A stretch of DNA of 64,000 bases. Source: Streptomyces spinosus (lineage in GTDB: Bacteria; Actinomycetota; Actinomycetes; Streptomycetales; Streptomycetaceae). The notes beneath the pieces are model-generated. The model saw nothing but the letters and a program-made list of their open reading frames with translations, searched no databases and was not told the origin of the DNA. A program made the translations under genes and the position numbers. Location of the stretch: NCBI RefSeq assembly GCF_020400655.1, contig NZ_JAINRC010000019.1, positions 1 to 64,000 of the forward strand. The letters are read 5' to 3'. Shown piece by piece: positions 25,586 to 33,971 of this stretch; position 1 is the first letter of the stretch, and each line of letters opens with the position of its first letter.

Positions 25586-26920
25586 CTACAGGCCAACGTC
25601 TCGAACGCGCATGTCCTCCATCGACTCGCGGCGGACCAGGAGACGTGCGAGGCCGTCGCGTACGGCGACCACGGGCGGGCGGCCGACCAGGTTGTAGCCG
25701 GAGGCCATGGAGAGGTGGTAGGCGCCGGCCACGGGTACGGCGAGCAGGTCGCCGGGGCGTACGTCGGCGGGGAGTTCGGCGTCGGCGGCCAGGATGTCGC
25801 CTGCCTCGCAGTGCCGGCCCACCACGGTGACCCGCGCCGAGGCCGCGGTGCCGTGCCGGCCGATCAGGCGGGGTGCGTAGCGGACGCCGTACAGGGCCGG
25901 GCGGGGGTTGTCGCTCATGCCGCCGTCCACTGCCACGAATACGTTCTCGCCCGAGTGCTTCACGGACAGAACGCGGTACAGGGCGATCCCGGCGGGGCCC
26001 ACGATCGCGCGTCCCGGCTCGATGACCAGCCGGGGCGCGGGGAGTCCGGCCGAGGCGCAGGCGTCGGCGAGTTCGGTGCGGACCTTGCGGGCCAGTGACG
26101 TCAGGTCGAGAGCGTCCTCGCCGGGCCGGTAGGCGATGCCGTGCCCGCCGCCGAGGTCGAGTTCGGGCAGGACCAGGCCGTGCTGTTCGTGCAGGCGGGC
26201 CATGAGGCCCACCATGCGGCGCACGGCCGCGAGGTACGGCTTGACGCTGGTGATCTGCGAGCCCAAATGGCAGTGCAGACCGGTGAGTTCGAGCTGCCGC
26301 TGGTCGAGGATACGGGCGATGGCGTGCTGGGCGTAGCCGTCCGCGATGGAGAGGCCGAACTTCTGGTCGTCCGTGCCGGTCCGGATCTTCTCGTGACCGC
26401 CCGCGCTGATGCCGGGCACCACGCGCACCATGACCTTCTGACTGCCTCTGGGTCCCACGGCGGCGGCCAGCCGGGCGATCTCCGAGGGGCTGTCGATGAC
26501 GACACGGCCCACGCCCAGGCGGAGAGCCGTCTCGAGATCCCGCGGAGACTTGGCGTTGCCGTGCAGCACCATCCGCTCCGGTGAGAAACCGGCGGTGACC
26601 GCGAGCTCCAGCTCGCCGGCCGAGCACACGTCGAGTCCGAGGCCCTCTTCGTCCATCCAGCGGACCATGGCCCGGCACAGGAACGCCTTGGCCGCGTAGA
26701 GGACTTCGGCGTCCGGGAAGGCATCCCGGTAGGTGCGGCAGCGGTGGCGCACCTCGGTCTCGTCGAGGACGTAGACCGGGGTGCCGAAGCGGTCGGCGAC
26801 CTCCGCGAGCGGTACTCCGCCCACGGCCAGGTGGCCGGGACCGGACTCGGTCGTCGAGGCGGGCCACACCGACAGGTCGGCGAGGGCCGCGGGGACGGCG
26901 GGTTCATGAACGGTGGTCAT
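25586..26920 (-). CDS. lysA: Diaminopimelate decarboxylase (probable second copy)
   Basis: This 444-residue PLP enzyme converts meso-diaminopimelate to lysine and CO2 in the cytoplasm. It has the PLP lysine in VLYAAKAF (Lys78), HCHLGSQ, the phosphate-binding GGGHG, EPGRAIVG, and the substrate-site CEAGD from the partner subunit. As recalled, the housekeeping streptomycete LysA has a different N-terminus and neighbourhood (hom-thrC-thrB), so this may be a paralogue. It follows a SAV_915-type gene by 15 bases and is probably cotranscribed with it. An amino-acid decarboxylase with a changed substrate range is possible. Confidence 0.9.
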   Translation of the reverse strand: MTTVHEPAVPAALADLSVWPASTTESGPGHLAVGGVPLAEVADRFGTPVYVLDETEVRHRCRTYRDAFPDAEVLYAAKAFLCRAMVRWMDEEGLGLDVCSAGELELAVTAGFSPERMVLHGNAKSPRDLETALRLGVGRVVIDSPSEIARLAAAVGPRGSQKVMVRVVPGISAGGHEKIRTGTDDQKFGLSIADGYAQHAIARILDQRQLELTGLHCHLGSQITSVKPYLAAVRRMVGLMARLHEQHGLVLPELDLGGGHGIAYRPGEDALDLTSLARKVRTELADACASAGLPAPRLVIEPGRAIVGPAGIALYRVLSVKHSGENVFVAVDGGMSDNPRPALYGVRYAPRLIGRHGTAASARVTVVGRHCEAGDILAADAELPADVRPGDLLAVPVAGAYHLSMASGYNLVGRPPVVAVRDGLARLLVRRESMEDMRVRDVGL

Positions 26921-26935
26921 CGCGGTGCTCTCCTC

Positions 26936-27286
26936 TCAGCCGATCCGCTGGGCCGGGGCGACCAGTGCCGCCTTAAGGACGGCCGGCCCGACCGGGGCCG
27001 GTGCCGGGGCCGTGAACAGCGGGTCGATCGTGACGCCGGCGACGCCCAGCGGTGCGGTCAGTGCGCGCAGTGCGGGCTCGGCGAGGCGGATCCACGCCTG
27101 ACCGGCGCCGAGCGTCACGACGAGCCGGCGCTCGGAGGTGAAGCCGACGGCCGTGCGGTCGCCGAGCGGTGTACGGAAGAGGCGGGCCGCACATCCGAAC
27201 GGGCCCGGCCGGACCGGGACGTACAGGGGTCCGGCCGGGAACCGATTGGAGGGCTCGGGGTCTTCGCCGTACAGGAGTTCTTCCAT
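26936..27286 (-). CDS. SAV_915-family small protein
   Basis: This 116-residue protein has the segments PLYVPVRPGPFGCAARLFRT, GDRTAVGFTSERRLVVTLG and IRLAEPALRALTAPLGV, the pattern of the streptomycete SAV_915 family, which resembles a half SseB-like domain. The function is not known. The ATG has GGAGGTATTCC ahead of it, an excellent ribosome-binding site. It ends 15 bases before lysA and leads the two-gene operon. The C-terminal 25 residues are Ala/Pro-rich. Confidence 0.8.
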   Translation of the reverse strand: MEELLYGEDPEPSNRFPAGPLYVPVRPGPFGCAARLFRTPLGDRTAVGFTSERRLVVTLGAGQAWIRLAEPALRALTAPLGVAGVTIDPLFTAPAPAPVGPAVLKAALVAPAQRIG

Positions 27287-27590
27287 GGAATACCTCCGGA
27301 AGGAGAGCTGAGGTGCCCCGGACGCGGGGAGGCGGACCGGGGCTCGCCATCGACGCTATGCCCGCCGGTGTCCCGCCCCGGCCCCTCCTGACGGAATGCT
27401 GACGGTGACCGGGACGACTTTGACGGAGTGCTGACATGCCCGTCCGGCGGCCCCGGCAAGGCCCGTCAGAGGAGCGCCAAGAACTGGCCCGCGGCCTTTT
27501 CGAACGCCGTTTCCGCAAGTGGGATGGAAGCCGCTTCGACGAGATCGCCGGCGGGAACGGAACCACCGGCGTGGGGAGAACGGTGAAGAG
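27287..27590. promoter_or_regulatory. Divergent promoter region of SAV_915-type and stress-protein genes
   Basis: This 304-base gap lies between divergent starts and must hold both promoters. A short plus-strand frame (ERQELARGLFERRFRKWDGS, about 27436-27636) overlaps the next gene and has no strong start. No clear operator was found. Confidence 0.4.
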
Positions 27591-28157
27591 ATGTCCCAGT
27601 CCGCCGACGCGCCCTCAGCCGCTCGAATCGCGGTAGGGGTGAGCGGATCTTCGGGCAGCCGTGTCGCCTTGCGCCGGGCCGCCGAGGAGGCCCGGCGTCG
27701 CCGAGCCGAGCTCTGGCCGGTGCTGGCCTGGCAGCCGCCCGGAGGGGAACTCGCCGCGCGCCGGTCTCCGGCCCCGGCGATCACGATCGACGAGTGGGAG
27801 CGGCTGGCCGGGGAGAGACTGCTCCAAGCCCTGCGCGACGTGTTCGGCAGCACCGGCCTCGGGCTGCCCGGGCAGGCGATCGTCGCCCGGGGCACTCCCG
27901 GACGCGCGCTGCTGCGGATCGCCCGCCGGGAGGACGACCTCCTCGTGATCGGCGCCGGACGACGTGGCCGTCTGTACCGCGCGCTCAGGCCGTCGGTCAG
28001 CCGCCACTGCATCGCCCGGGCCACCTGCCCCGTCCTCGCGGTACCGCCGTCTCCGCTGGAGTCCGAACTGACGGCCGTGCGTCGCCGTAACGCCTGGCGG
28101 CTGCGGCCGGGCACCGAGCACACCCTGGGGGAGCTCGATGTGCCGTTCGAAGCCTGA
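27591..28157 (+). CDS. Universal stress protein (UspA family)
   Basis: This 188-residue single-domain protein has RIAVGVSGSSGSRVALRRAA at the N-terminus and the ATP-binding tail signature VIGAGRRGRLYRALRPSVSR then HCIARATCPVLAV. The family's G-2x-G-9x-S motif is present, so it probably binds ATP. Usp proteins help survival under stress or dormancy. ATG 27591 follows GTGAAGAG. The extra 25 C-terminal residues are basic. It is divergent from the SAV_915-type/lysA operon. Confidence 0.87.
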   Translation: MSQSADAPSAARIAVGVSGSSGSRVALRRAAEEARRRRAELWPVLAWQPPGGELAARRSPAPAITIDEWERLAGERLLQALRDVFGSTGLGLPGQAIVARGTPGRALLRIARREDDLLVIGAGRRGRLYRALRPSVSRHCIARATCPVLAVPPSPLESELTAVRRRNAWRLRPGTEHTLGELDVPFEA

Positions 28158-28306
28158 GCTCTTCAAGAAGGGGGCGTGGCGAGCTGGCGCATCGTCAAGT
28201 CCGTGCGTCGATAGGCCGCGACCTCGTCCGTGTTTGATCCACAAGTACTGTGGCATGCGGGAGCGTGTCGCGTGCCGGACGCTCAGTTCTCGCTCGTTTC
28301 TCACTA

Positions 28307-28843
28307 TCAGGCGCCAGAGCTGCCGACGACTTCCGCCAACTCGCCGGCGGCCTCGGGGGTCAGACGGTAGAACCCCTGGAGGCTGACCGATCTCTCGAGA
28401 CGGCCATCCACCACGTGCTTCAGACCGCGGGTCTGACCTCGCCGGTTGCGCCAGGTGAGCCTCGCGAGCAGTTCACCGGGGATGGCCACGTCGAAGCGTA
28501 CGGGCGTCGAGTCCACATGCACCGCCACGGCGCCGCAGCCGCCGGCGCCGAGCATCGACCAGTCGCCGTGCCCCGGATACGCGGGGTCCTCCCAGGTCGC
28601 GGGGGCAGCGCCGCAGCACTCGCGTCGTTCCATGTCGAGCACCCGCAGCTGACTCACCACGAAAACCTCGCGCCGGTTGACATGCAGCGCGTACACCTCG
28701 TCCCCAGGACGAGCACCCGTCCACGCGGGCAGGGAGGAGTGAACGCCGCTGAAGGCGACCGGCGGTCGCTCTCCCACGCGACCCGCCTTGCGCAGTGCAC
28801 GGCACGTGTCATGGGTCCACAAGACGGTGAAGGCATCAGACAT
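28307..28843 (-). CDS. Conserved hypothetical protein
   Basis: This 178-residue soluble protein begins MSDAFTVLWTHDTCRALRKA and has GARPGDEVYALHVNRREVFV, then MLGAGGCGAVAVHVDSTPVR and a C-terminal SLQGFYRLTPEAAGELAEVV. The pattern (a beta-barrel with EVYALxV, ending GFYRL) resembles a conserved streptomycete family of unknown function, somewhat like PUA/EVE domains. Three to four cysteines are present but not in a metal pattern. It is convergent with the stress-protein gene. Confidence 0.7.
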   Translation of the reverse strand: MSDAFTVLWTHDTCRALRKAGRVGERPPVAFSGVHSSLPAWTGARPGDEVYALHVNRREVFVVSQLRVLDMERRECCGAAPATWEDPAYPGHGDWSMLGAGGCGAVAVHVDSTPVRFDVAIPGELLARLTWRNRRGQTRGLKHVVDGRLERSVSLQGFYRLTPEAAGELAEVVGSSGA

Positions 28844-29096
28844 GCCGTGATCCTATGAACGGGGACTGACAGCCTCCCGCAGAGGACAGCACTCACGAAG
28901 TCGGGGCGGCAAGCCGACCGCCACCTCCGGGCGGCCGGAGACCCGAGGGCGGTTGGAGCAACCCGGCCCGCCCACCGTGCCCTCGGCAACGAGTACGCCG
29001 GAAGCCTCGGCGGACTCGTCCAGAGGGATCGGGCGGTCCTCCGTACGGGCCCCCGTACGGATCGATCCGATCGGTGCCCGGCCGGGGGAGTGGTCG

Positions 29097-30185
29097 TCAG
29101 TAGCGGGCGCTGCTGGCCTGCAACAGCGGGGACACCACTGACGGGGTCCCGTCCACGGTGGCTCCGGCGAACTGGAGCATGGGCGCCAGCATCCTGTTGT
29201 TCGCGGCCGGGAAGTTCAGTGTGGGAGCGGACACGTCATCCAGCGTGGCGCGCTGGGCCTCGGTGAGGGTCACGTCCAGGGCGTGCAGGTTCGCCTCGAA
29301 CTGGTCCATGCGGCGCGCGCCGACCAGGGTGGAGGTGATCCCGGGACGGCCCTGCACCCAGGCCAGGGCCACTGCGGCGGGGCTGGCGCCCACGTCGCCG
29401 GCAACGGCGTTGAGCGCGTCGATCACGACATAGTCGGCCTCGCTCGGGGCGCCGACCAACTGCGCACGAGCGGTGTCGACCGGGCCTGTGGCTGCGCTGG
29501 AGTACTTGCCGGACAGGAACCCGCTCTTCAGCGGCCCCCACGGCATCACGCCCATGCCCAGCGCCTGGGCCATCGGGATCAGCTCTCCTTCGGAGGTGCG
29601 TTCGAGCAGGGAGTACTCCAGCTGGAGCGCGACGATCGGGGCCCATCCGCGCAGGCGCGCGATGGTGGCTGCCTCGGCCGTCGCCCACGCCGGCACGTCC
29701 GAGAATCCGACGTAGCGGACCTTGCCGTCGCTGATCAGGTCATCCAGTGCGCGGAGGGTCTCCTCGACCGGCGTGGCCGGGTCGAAGTTGTGCAGCCAGT
29801 AGATGTCGACGTAGTCGGTCTGCAGACGCCGCAGCGAGTTCTCCAGCTGTTGCACGATCGCCTTACGGCCGGCTCCGCCGCCGTTGGGGTCGTTCTCGTA
29901 CAGGTTGCCGAAGAACTTGGTGCCGATCACCACCCGGTCACGCACTGCTCGACGGCCGGCGAAGTAGTCGCCGATGATCTTCTCGGAGTGGCCGTTGGTG
30001 TAGATGTTGGCGGTGTCGATCGAGTTGCCGCCCCGGTCCAGGTATGCCGCGAGGATGTTCTTGGACTCCTCCGGGCTGCAACCCCAGCCGTGATCCTCGC
30101 CGAAGGTCATCGTGCCCAGCGTGAACGGGCTGAGGCGCAGTCCCGAGCGGCCGAGCGTGACGTAGGAATCGAGTGACATGCCCAA
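29097..30185 (-). CDS. Aldo/keto reductase
   Basis: This 362-residue (beta/alpha)8 NADPH-dependent reductase begins YVTLGRSGLRLSPFTLGTMT and carries the tetrad: Asp in SIDTANIY, the Tyr of the same segment, Lys in VIGTKFFG, and His in IYWLHNFDP. The cofactor tail VALAWVQGRPGITSTLVGAR is complete. It resembles the YajO/Tas-like subgroup; substrate unknown. The start is ATG 30185 or 30179. It is divergent from an AraC gene which probably controls it. A second aldo/keto reductase begins at 63536. Confidence 0.9.
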   Translation of the reverse strand: MGMSLDSYVTLGRSGLRLSPFTLGTMTFGEDHGWGCSPEESKNILAAYLDRGGNSIDTANIYTNGHSEKIIGDYFAGRRAVRDRVVIGTKFFGNLYENDPNGGGAGRKAIVQQLENSLRRLQTDYVDIYWLHNFDPATPVEETLRALDDLISDGKVRYVGFSDVPAWATAEAATIARLRGWAPIVALQLEYSLLERTSEGELIPMAQALGMGVMPWGPLKSGFLSGKYSSAATGPVDTARAQLVGAPSEADYVVIDALNAVAGDVGASPAAVALAWVQGRPGITSTLVGARRMDQFEANLHALDVTLTEAQRATLDDVSAPTLNFPAANNRMLAPMLQFAGATVDGTPSVVSPLLQASSARY

Positions 30186-30319
30186 GCTCCGAGCTGATAG
30201 AGGTGTGAGACGGCACGGAGGCCGCCTCCCTGTGCTCCTCTATTCGAGCCCAAAGCGTTGTGATCGCCTAGAACGATGCGTGCGGACTGTTGCACGATCC
30301 GCTCAACCTTGCCCGGATC

Positions 30320-31249
30320 ATGTTGGCCGCGCACACCCTTCCGTGCTCCACTGGCGTGGTGCATCACCTGGACGAACTTCGTGACCGGATCGGACGGCTC
30401 GCCGCGGGCAGCCCACGCCCGTTGTGGATCGAGGGGATGACGGTGTTCTCCACCGAGCACGTGACCGAACCGCTGGGCTCGGTCACCGAACCCATGATCG
30501 CTCTGGTCGCGCAGGGAGCGAAGCGTGCTGTCCTCAATGACCGCATCTACGACTACCGCACGGGCCAGTACCTCGTCGTGACCGTCGACCTTCCCCTGAC
30601 CTCACAGATCACCCGCGCCACGCCCGCCGAGCCGTTCGTCGGGTTCGGGCTTCCGTTGCAACCCGCGATCATTGCGCAACTGCTGCTGGAAGCCGGCCCC
30701 GTCGCCGTCCGCCCTCACGAAGGTCCAGGCATCGCAACCAGCGACGCCGACGACAAGCTGCTCGACGCTGTCGTCCGGCTGCTGCGCCTGCTGGACGAGC
30801 CACGTGACATCCCGGTACTGGCGCCCGGCGTGCGACGCGAGATCCATTGGCGACTGCTGAACGGACCCCAGGCGGCCCTGGTCAGACAGATCGGCCTGGC
30901 CGACAGCCGCACGACCCTCGTCACCCGTGCGATCGAGTGGATCAAGGCCCACTACGACGAGGTGATCCGCATCGACGACCTCGCCCACGAAGTCGGCATG
31001 AGCGTCTCCTCGCTCAACCGGCACTTCCGTGCGGTGACCGCCATGAGTCCGCTGCAGTACCAGAAACAACTCCGGCTTCAAAAGGCCCGCATCCAGCTCA
31101 TCGCAGCGCCGCACGACGTGGCCGCGATCGGTCACGCCGTCGGATACGACAGCCCGTCGCAGTTCAGCCGCGAGTACCGGCGCATGTTCGGAGCACCGCC
31201 GGGCCAGGACGCAGCACGCCTCCAGAACGCGGTGATAGTCGAGGAGTAG
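30320..31249 (+). CDS. AraC-family transcriptional regulator (AraC_N type)
   Basis: The protein of about 309 residues has an AraC_N cupin-like domain (VTEPMIALVAQGAKRAVLND, then YLVVTVDLPLTSQITRA) and two C-terminal helix-turn-helix motifs: IRIDDLAHEVGMSVSSLNRH and DVAAIGHAVGYDSPSQFSRE. The start is uncertain: TTG 30290, ATG 30320 or GTG 30356 are possible, and none has a strong ribosome-binding site. It is divergent from an aldo/keto reductase gene, the usual arrangement for this family, and probably activates it in response to aldehydes or similar ligands. Confidence 0.87.
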   Translation: MLAAHTLPCSTGVVHHLDELRDRIGRLAAGSPRPLWIEGMTVFSTEHVTEPLGSVTEPMIALVAQGAKRAVLNDRIYDYRTGQYLVVTVDLPLTSQITRATPAEPFVGFGLPLQPAIIAQLLLEAGPVAVRPHEGPGIATSDADDKLLDAVVRLLRLLDEPRDIPVLAPGVRREIHWRLLNGPQAALVRQIGLADSRTTLVTRAIEWIKAHYDEVIRIDDLAHEVGMSVSSLNRHFRAVTAMSPLQYQKQLRLQKARIQLIAAPHDVAAIGHAVGYDSPSQFSREYRRMFGAPPGQDAARLQNAVIVEE

Positions 31250-31298
31250 ACGCCCGGAGACGCCGCCTCCCGTCGTCGGTGCGGCGCCTTGCCCACCC

Positions 31299-31991
31299 TC
31301 ACCGGTCCACGCCCGGCCCCGCGCCGGGTGGGTTGTCGCGGGTGTGCTGCGCTCCCGACACGACGGTCTCGAGTATCCGGGTGAGCTGCTCGCGAAAGCG
31401 CAGCGCGTCGTGGGCCCATCGCGGCTCCTGCTCGTAGAGCTGCCGCAGGGTGGGGCTGGGGCGGCTGAGCTGGTAGAGGTAGGCGGCGGCGCTCATGGCG
31501 ACCGTGAGCACGGTGCGTGCCCCGTCGGGATCGAGCCCCGCTTCGGTCGCCACCAGAGCGTCGGTCATCTCGTCGTACGCCTCGGTGGCCGCCGTCTTGT
31601 AGCTGCGCGCCCGGTCGAGGCGTACCGCGCCTTCGAGGCTGAGCACGACGTGGGTGAGCAGATCGCAGAACAGCGGCAGCCGCTCCAGCGAGGCCGCGAC
31701 CGCCTGGGCGACCTCGCGGGCGCTCCGCGGCGAGGTCTCGGCCAGGGCGTCGAGGAGACCGGCGCACCACTGGCCCCAGCCGTGCTCGGCGAGTTCGAGC
31801 AGCAGTTCCTCGCGCGACTCGAAGTAGCGGCGCAGCGCGGAGGGGTGCAGCCCGATGTGGGTGGTGACCGCGGTGAGTGTCACCTCTCGCACGCCGTGCG
31901 CCAGGCCGAGTTCGGTGGCGGCGGTGAGGAGCGCGTGCCGTCGTTCCTGCTTCGCCTCGGCGGACCGTGCTCGTCGTCGGATCTCTTCCAC
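31299..31991 (-). CDS. TetR-family regulator
   Basis: This 230-residue repressor, starting at GTG 31991, has RRHALLTAATELGLAHGVRE and AVTTHIGLHPSALRRYFESR as its DNA-binding domain, followed by the TetR_C-type ligand domain with AAAYLYQLSRPSPTLRQL. It is divergent from an SDR gene with 87 bases between, where an inverted repeat TAACGCA-N7-TGCGTTA is present. Probably it represses the SDR and itself. Length and motifs are normal. Confidence 0.87.
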   Translation of the reverse strand: MEEIRRRARSAEAKQERRHALLTAATELGLAHGVREVTLTAVTTHIGLHPSALRRYFESREELLLELAEHGWGQWCAGLLDALAETSPRSAREVAQAVAASLERLPLFCDLLTHVVLSLEGAVRLDRARSYKTAATEAYDEMTDALVATEAGLDPDGARTVLTVAMSAAAYLYQLSRPSPTLRQLYEQEPRWAHDALRFREQLTRILETVVSGAQHTRDNPPGAGPGVDR

Positions 31992-32045
31992 GGGACCAGG
32001 TTAACGCAAGCCCTTTGACATATCGCCGTCCTCCTGTTCAACTGA

Positions 32046-32066
32046 TAACGCATGCTTATTGCGTTA
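32046..32066. promoter_or_regulatory. TetR operator: TAACGCA-N7-TGCGTTA
   Basis: A perfect 7-bp inverted repeat with a 7-base spacer lies 13 bases upstream of the SDR ATG. Another half site, TTAACGCAAG, lies at 32001-32010 near the tetR start, so both promoters could be covered. Confidence 0.7.
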
Positions 32067-32078
32067 CAGGAGGACATC

Positions 32079-32963
32079 ATGAGTTCGGTCTTTTTCGTCA
32101 CCGGGGCCTCGCGCGGTCTGGGACGGGCGATCGTCGAGGAGGCCCTGGGTGCCGGGCACCGTGTCGTCGCGACCGCCCGCCGCGTCGGCGCGCTCGACGA
32201 CCTGGTCGCCAGGTACGGCGAGAGCGTCCACGTCGAGCCTCTCGACGTCACCGACGCCGCCGCGGCGCAGGCCGCCGTGGAGAACGGACACGCCGCCTTC
32301 GGCCGCCTCGACGTCGTCGTCAACAACGCCGGCCAAGGCGACCGGGTCGCGCTGGAGGACACCACCTTGGAGGTGTTCCGGCGGCAGGTGGAGACCAACT
32401 TCTTCGGCACGGTCCACGTGACCAAGGCCGCCGTCCCCCTGCTGCGCCGGCAGGGCGGCGGACGGATCATCCAGATCTCCTCACTGGGCGGCCGGATCGG
32501 CAGCCCGGGGATGACGGCGTACCAGTCCGCGAAGTGGGCCGTCGGCGGCTTCAGCGAGGCCCTGGCCGCCGAGGTCGCACCGCTGGGCATCAAGGTCACC
32601 GTTCTGGAACCCGGAGGAATGCGGACGGAGTGGGCCGGCGCCTCCATGCAGACCCCGCCGGTCAGCGAGCCCTACGCACAGTCGGTCGGAGCTTCGGCCC
32701 GCGCGATGGAGGGCTTCGAGAAGATCGCCAACGGCGACCCGGTCAAGGTGGCGCGCCTCGTCCTGGAGGTCGCCGAACTGGAGGAGCCGCCGCTGCGGCT
32801 GCTCGCCGGCAGTGACGCCTTCGAGTTCGGGCGCGCGGCGTGGCGCCGACGCCTGGAAACCGACGAGCGCTGGGAGGCGCTCAGCCGCAGCACCGACGTC
32901 GACGGGTCGGACACCACGTGGCGCGACCAGCGGGGCACGAGCGTGCCCGACCTGAACGCCTGA
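32079..32963 (+). CDS. SDR-family oxidoreductase (intact active site)
   Basis: This 294-residue short-chain dehydrogenase has TGASRGLG at 8-15, NNAG at 82-85, Ser134/135, and YQSAK with Tyr148 and Lys152, so the catalytic set is complete. C-terminal GMRTEWAGASM and the ~280-residue length suit the subgroup that includes putative retinol/ketone reductases. The ATG follows ACAGGAGGACATC, a strong ribosome-binding site; upstream starts would lie within the operator. It is divergent from the TetR gene. The tail repeats VPDLNA-like codons (CTGAACGCC) just past its stop. Confidence 0.9.
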   Translation: MSSVFFVTGASRGLGRAIVEEALGAGHRVVATARRVGALDDLVARYGESVHVEPLDVTDAAAAQAAVENGHAAFGRLDVVVNNAGQGDRVALEDTTLEVFRRQVETNFFGTVHVTKAAVPLLRRQGGGRIIQISSLGGRIGSPGMTAYQSAKWAVGGFSEALAAEVAPLGIKVTVLEPGGMRTEWAGASMQTPPVSEPYAQSVGASARAMEGFEKIANGDPVKVARLVLEVAELEEPPLRLLAGSDAFEFGRAAWRRRLETDERWEALSRSTDVDGSDTTWRDQRGTSVPDLNA

Positions 32964-33179
32964 ACGCCTGACCGCCTGACCGCCGAGGCCTGGGCCGCTG
33001 CCGCCCGGGGGCCGACCCGGGACTCACCGCGCCTGATGCGACCGCGCACGGCCGTGCCCGCCCTGCCTTTCGACTCCATGGGCCACGACCCGCTCCCCGT
33101 TTGACCACCGCGGTCACCGTCCGAGTGGATCTCGTGGCTTGTCGGGCAGCACGTCCGCAGTGCAAGCCAAGTCTGCCGA

Positions 33180-33620
33180 CGGGAGGGGGCGGTGACCATC
33201 GACTCGACCTCCTGCCGGGCGCATCAGCACGCGGCCGGGGCGCCGTGCAAGCCTCCGGCCGGCTGGCCGTAAACAGGGGCGGGACGTGTGAGGAGGACGG
33301 CGGGTGCGAGGCTGTGGGGCGCTCGCGGGGCGGGGTGACCAGCAAGGCCCGTCTGCTGTCCGACGACCGGGCCCGCCCGCTGACCTGGCAGACCTCGCCC
33401 GGCCAACGGGGTGACAGTCCCATGTTCGGACCCGTGCTGTCCGGCTCACGCATCCGGCGGCGTGGTCCGGGTCGGCCGCGCAGCCGACCGGACCGGAGGC
33501 GCGGCGACAAGGCGTACTCAGCCCGCGACAACCGCGCCTGTCCACGGCGGCGCGGGATCTAGGCCACGATCGCGCAGCCCGATGACCAGCGGGCCCACCG
33601 CAAGCGGCGGGGAGGGGCTA
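33180..33620 (+). mobile_element. IS5-family transposase OrfB remnant
   Basis: One frame begins VTIDSTSCRAHQHAAGAPCK (first catalytic Asp region), another carries GRSRGGVTSKARLLSDDRAR and GPGRPRSRPDRRRGDKAYSA (second Asp region), and after an in-frame TAG it continues ATIAQPDDQRAHRKRRG. OrfA and the end of OrfB are absent. A frameshift and a stop show that it is dead. Confidence 0.8.
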
Positions 33621-33896
33621 ACGGCACCCCCAGCGCGACGCGGGCACCGCACTCAAGCTCGTACCCTCCCGGTCGGCCATGGGCACGGTCGGCGGCCTCG
33701 ACACGCCCGCAGTTGCGGACCCTGACGTGGCACCGAGGGTCCGCGTCCGATGGGTCCAAACACGACCCCCACCGTCCGGTCCTCCGGCAGACCCGGCGGC
33801 CACGGACCGGCCGGCCCGGTGGAGCGGGAGTCGTTGGGGCTCCGCGGAGCACCGGTCGAACCGGGTCTTGTGATGACAACGCGGTGGCCGCGCGCC
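33621..33896. other. Gap, no gene seen
   Basis: Possibly residual IS sequence (SYPPGRPWARSAAST resembles no clear motif). No gene is supported. Confidence 0.35.
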
Positions 33897-33971
33897 CGCC
33901 TCATCCGCAGAGGCTGGATCCCGCCTCATCCGCAGAGGCTGGAGTCCGCCTCATCCGCAGAGTCTGGATCA
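33897..33971. repeat. Three tandem copies of a 25-bp unit at the end of the FAD gene
   Basis: Units at 33897, 33922 and 33947 each begin CGCCTCATCCGCAGAG and differ at two to four positions. The third copy contains the stop codon of the minus-strand FAD oxidoreductase, so the last codons of the gene have been duplicated into the downstream region. Confidence 0.85.

Noticed and set aside
33897-33971. Short regularly spaced repeats as a possible CRISPR array
   Set aside because: The 25-bp units are directly abutting with no spacers and no cas genes are present; it is a simple tandem duplication.
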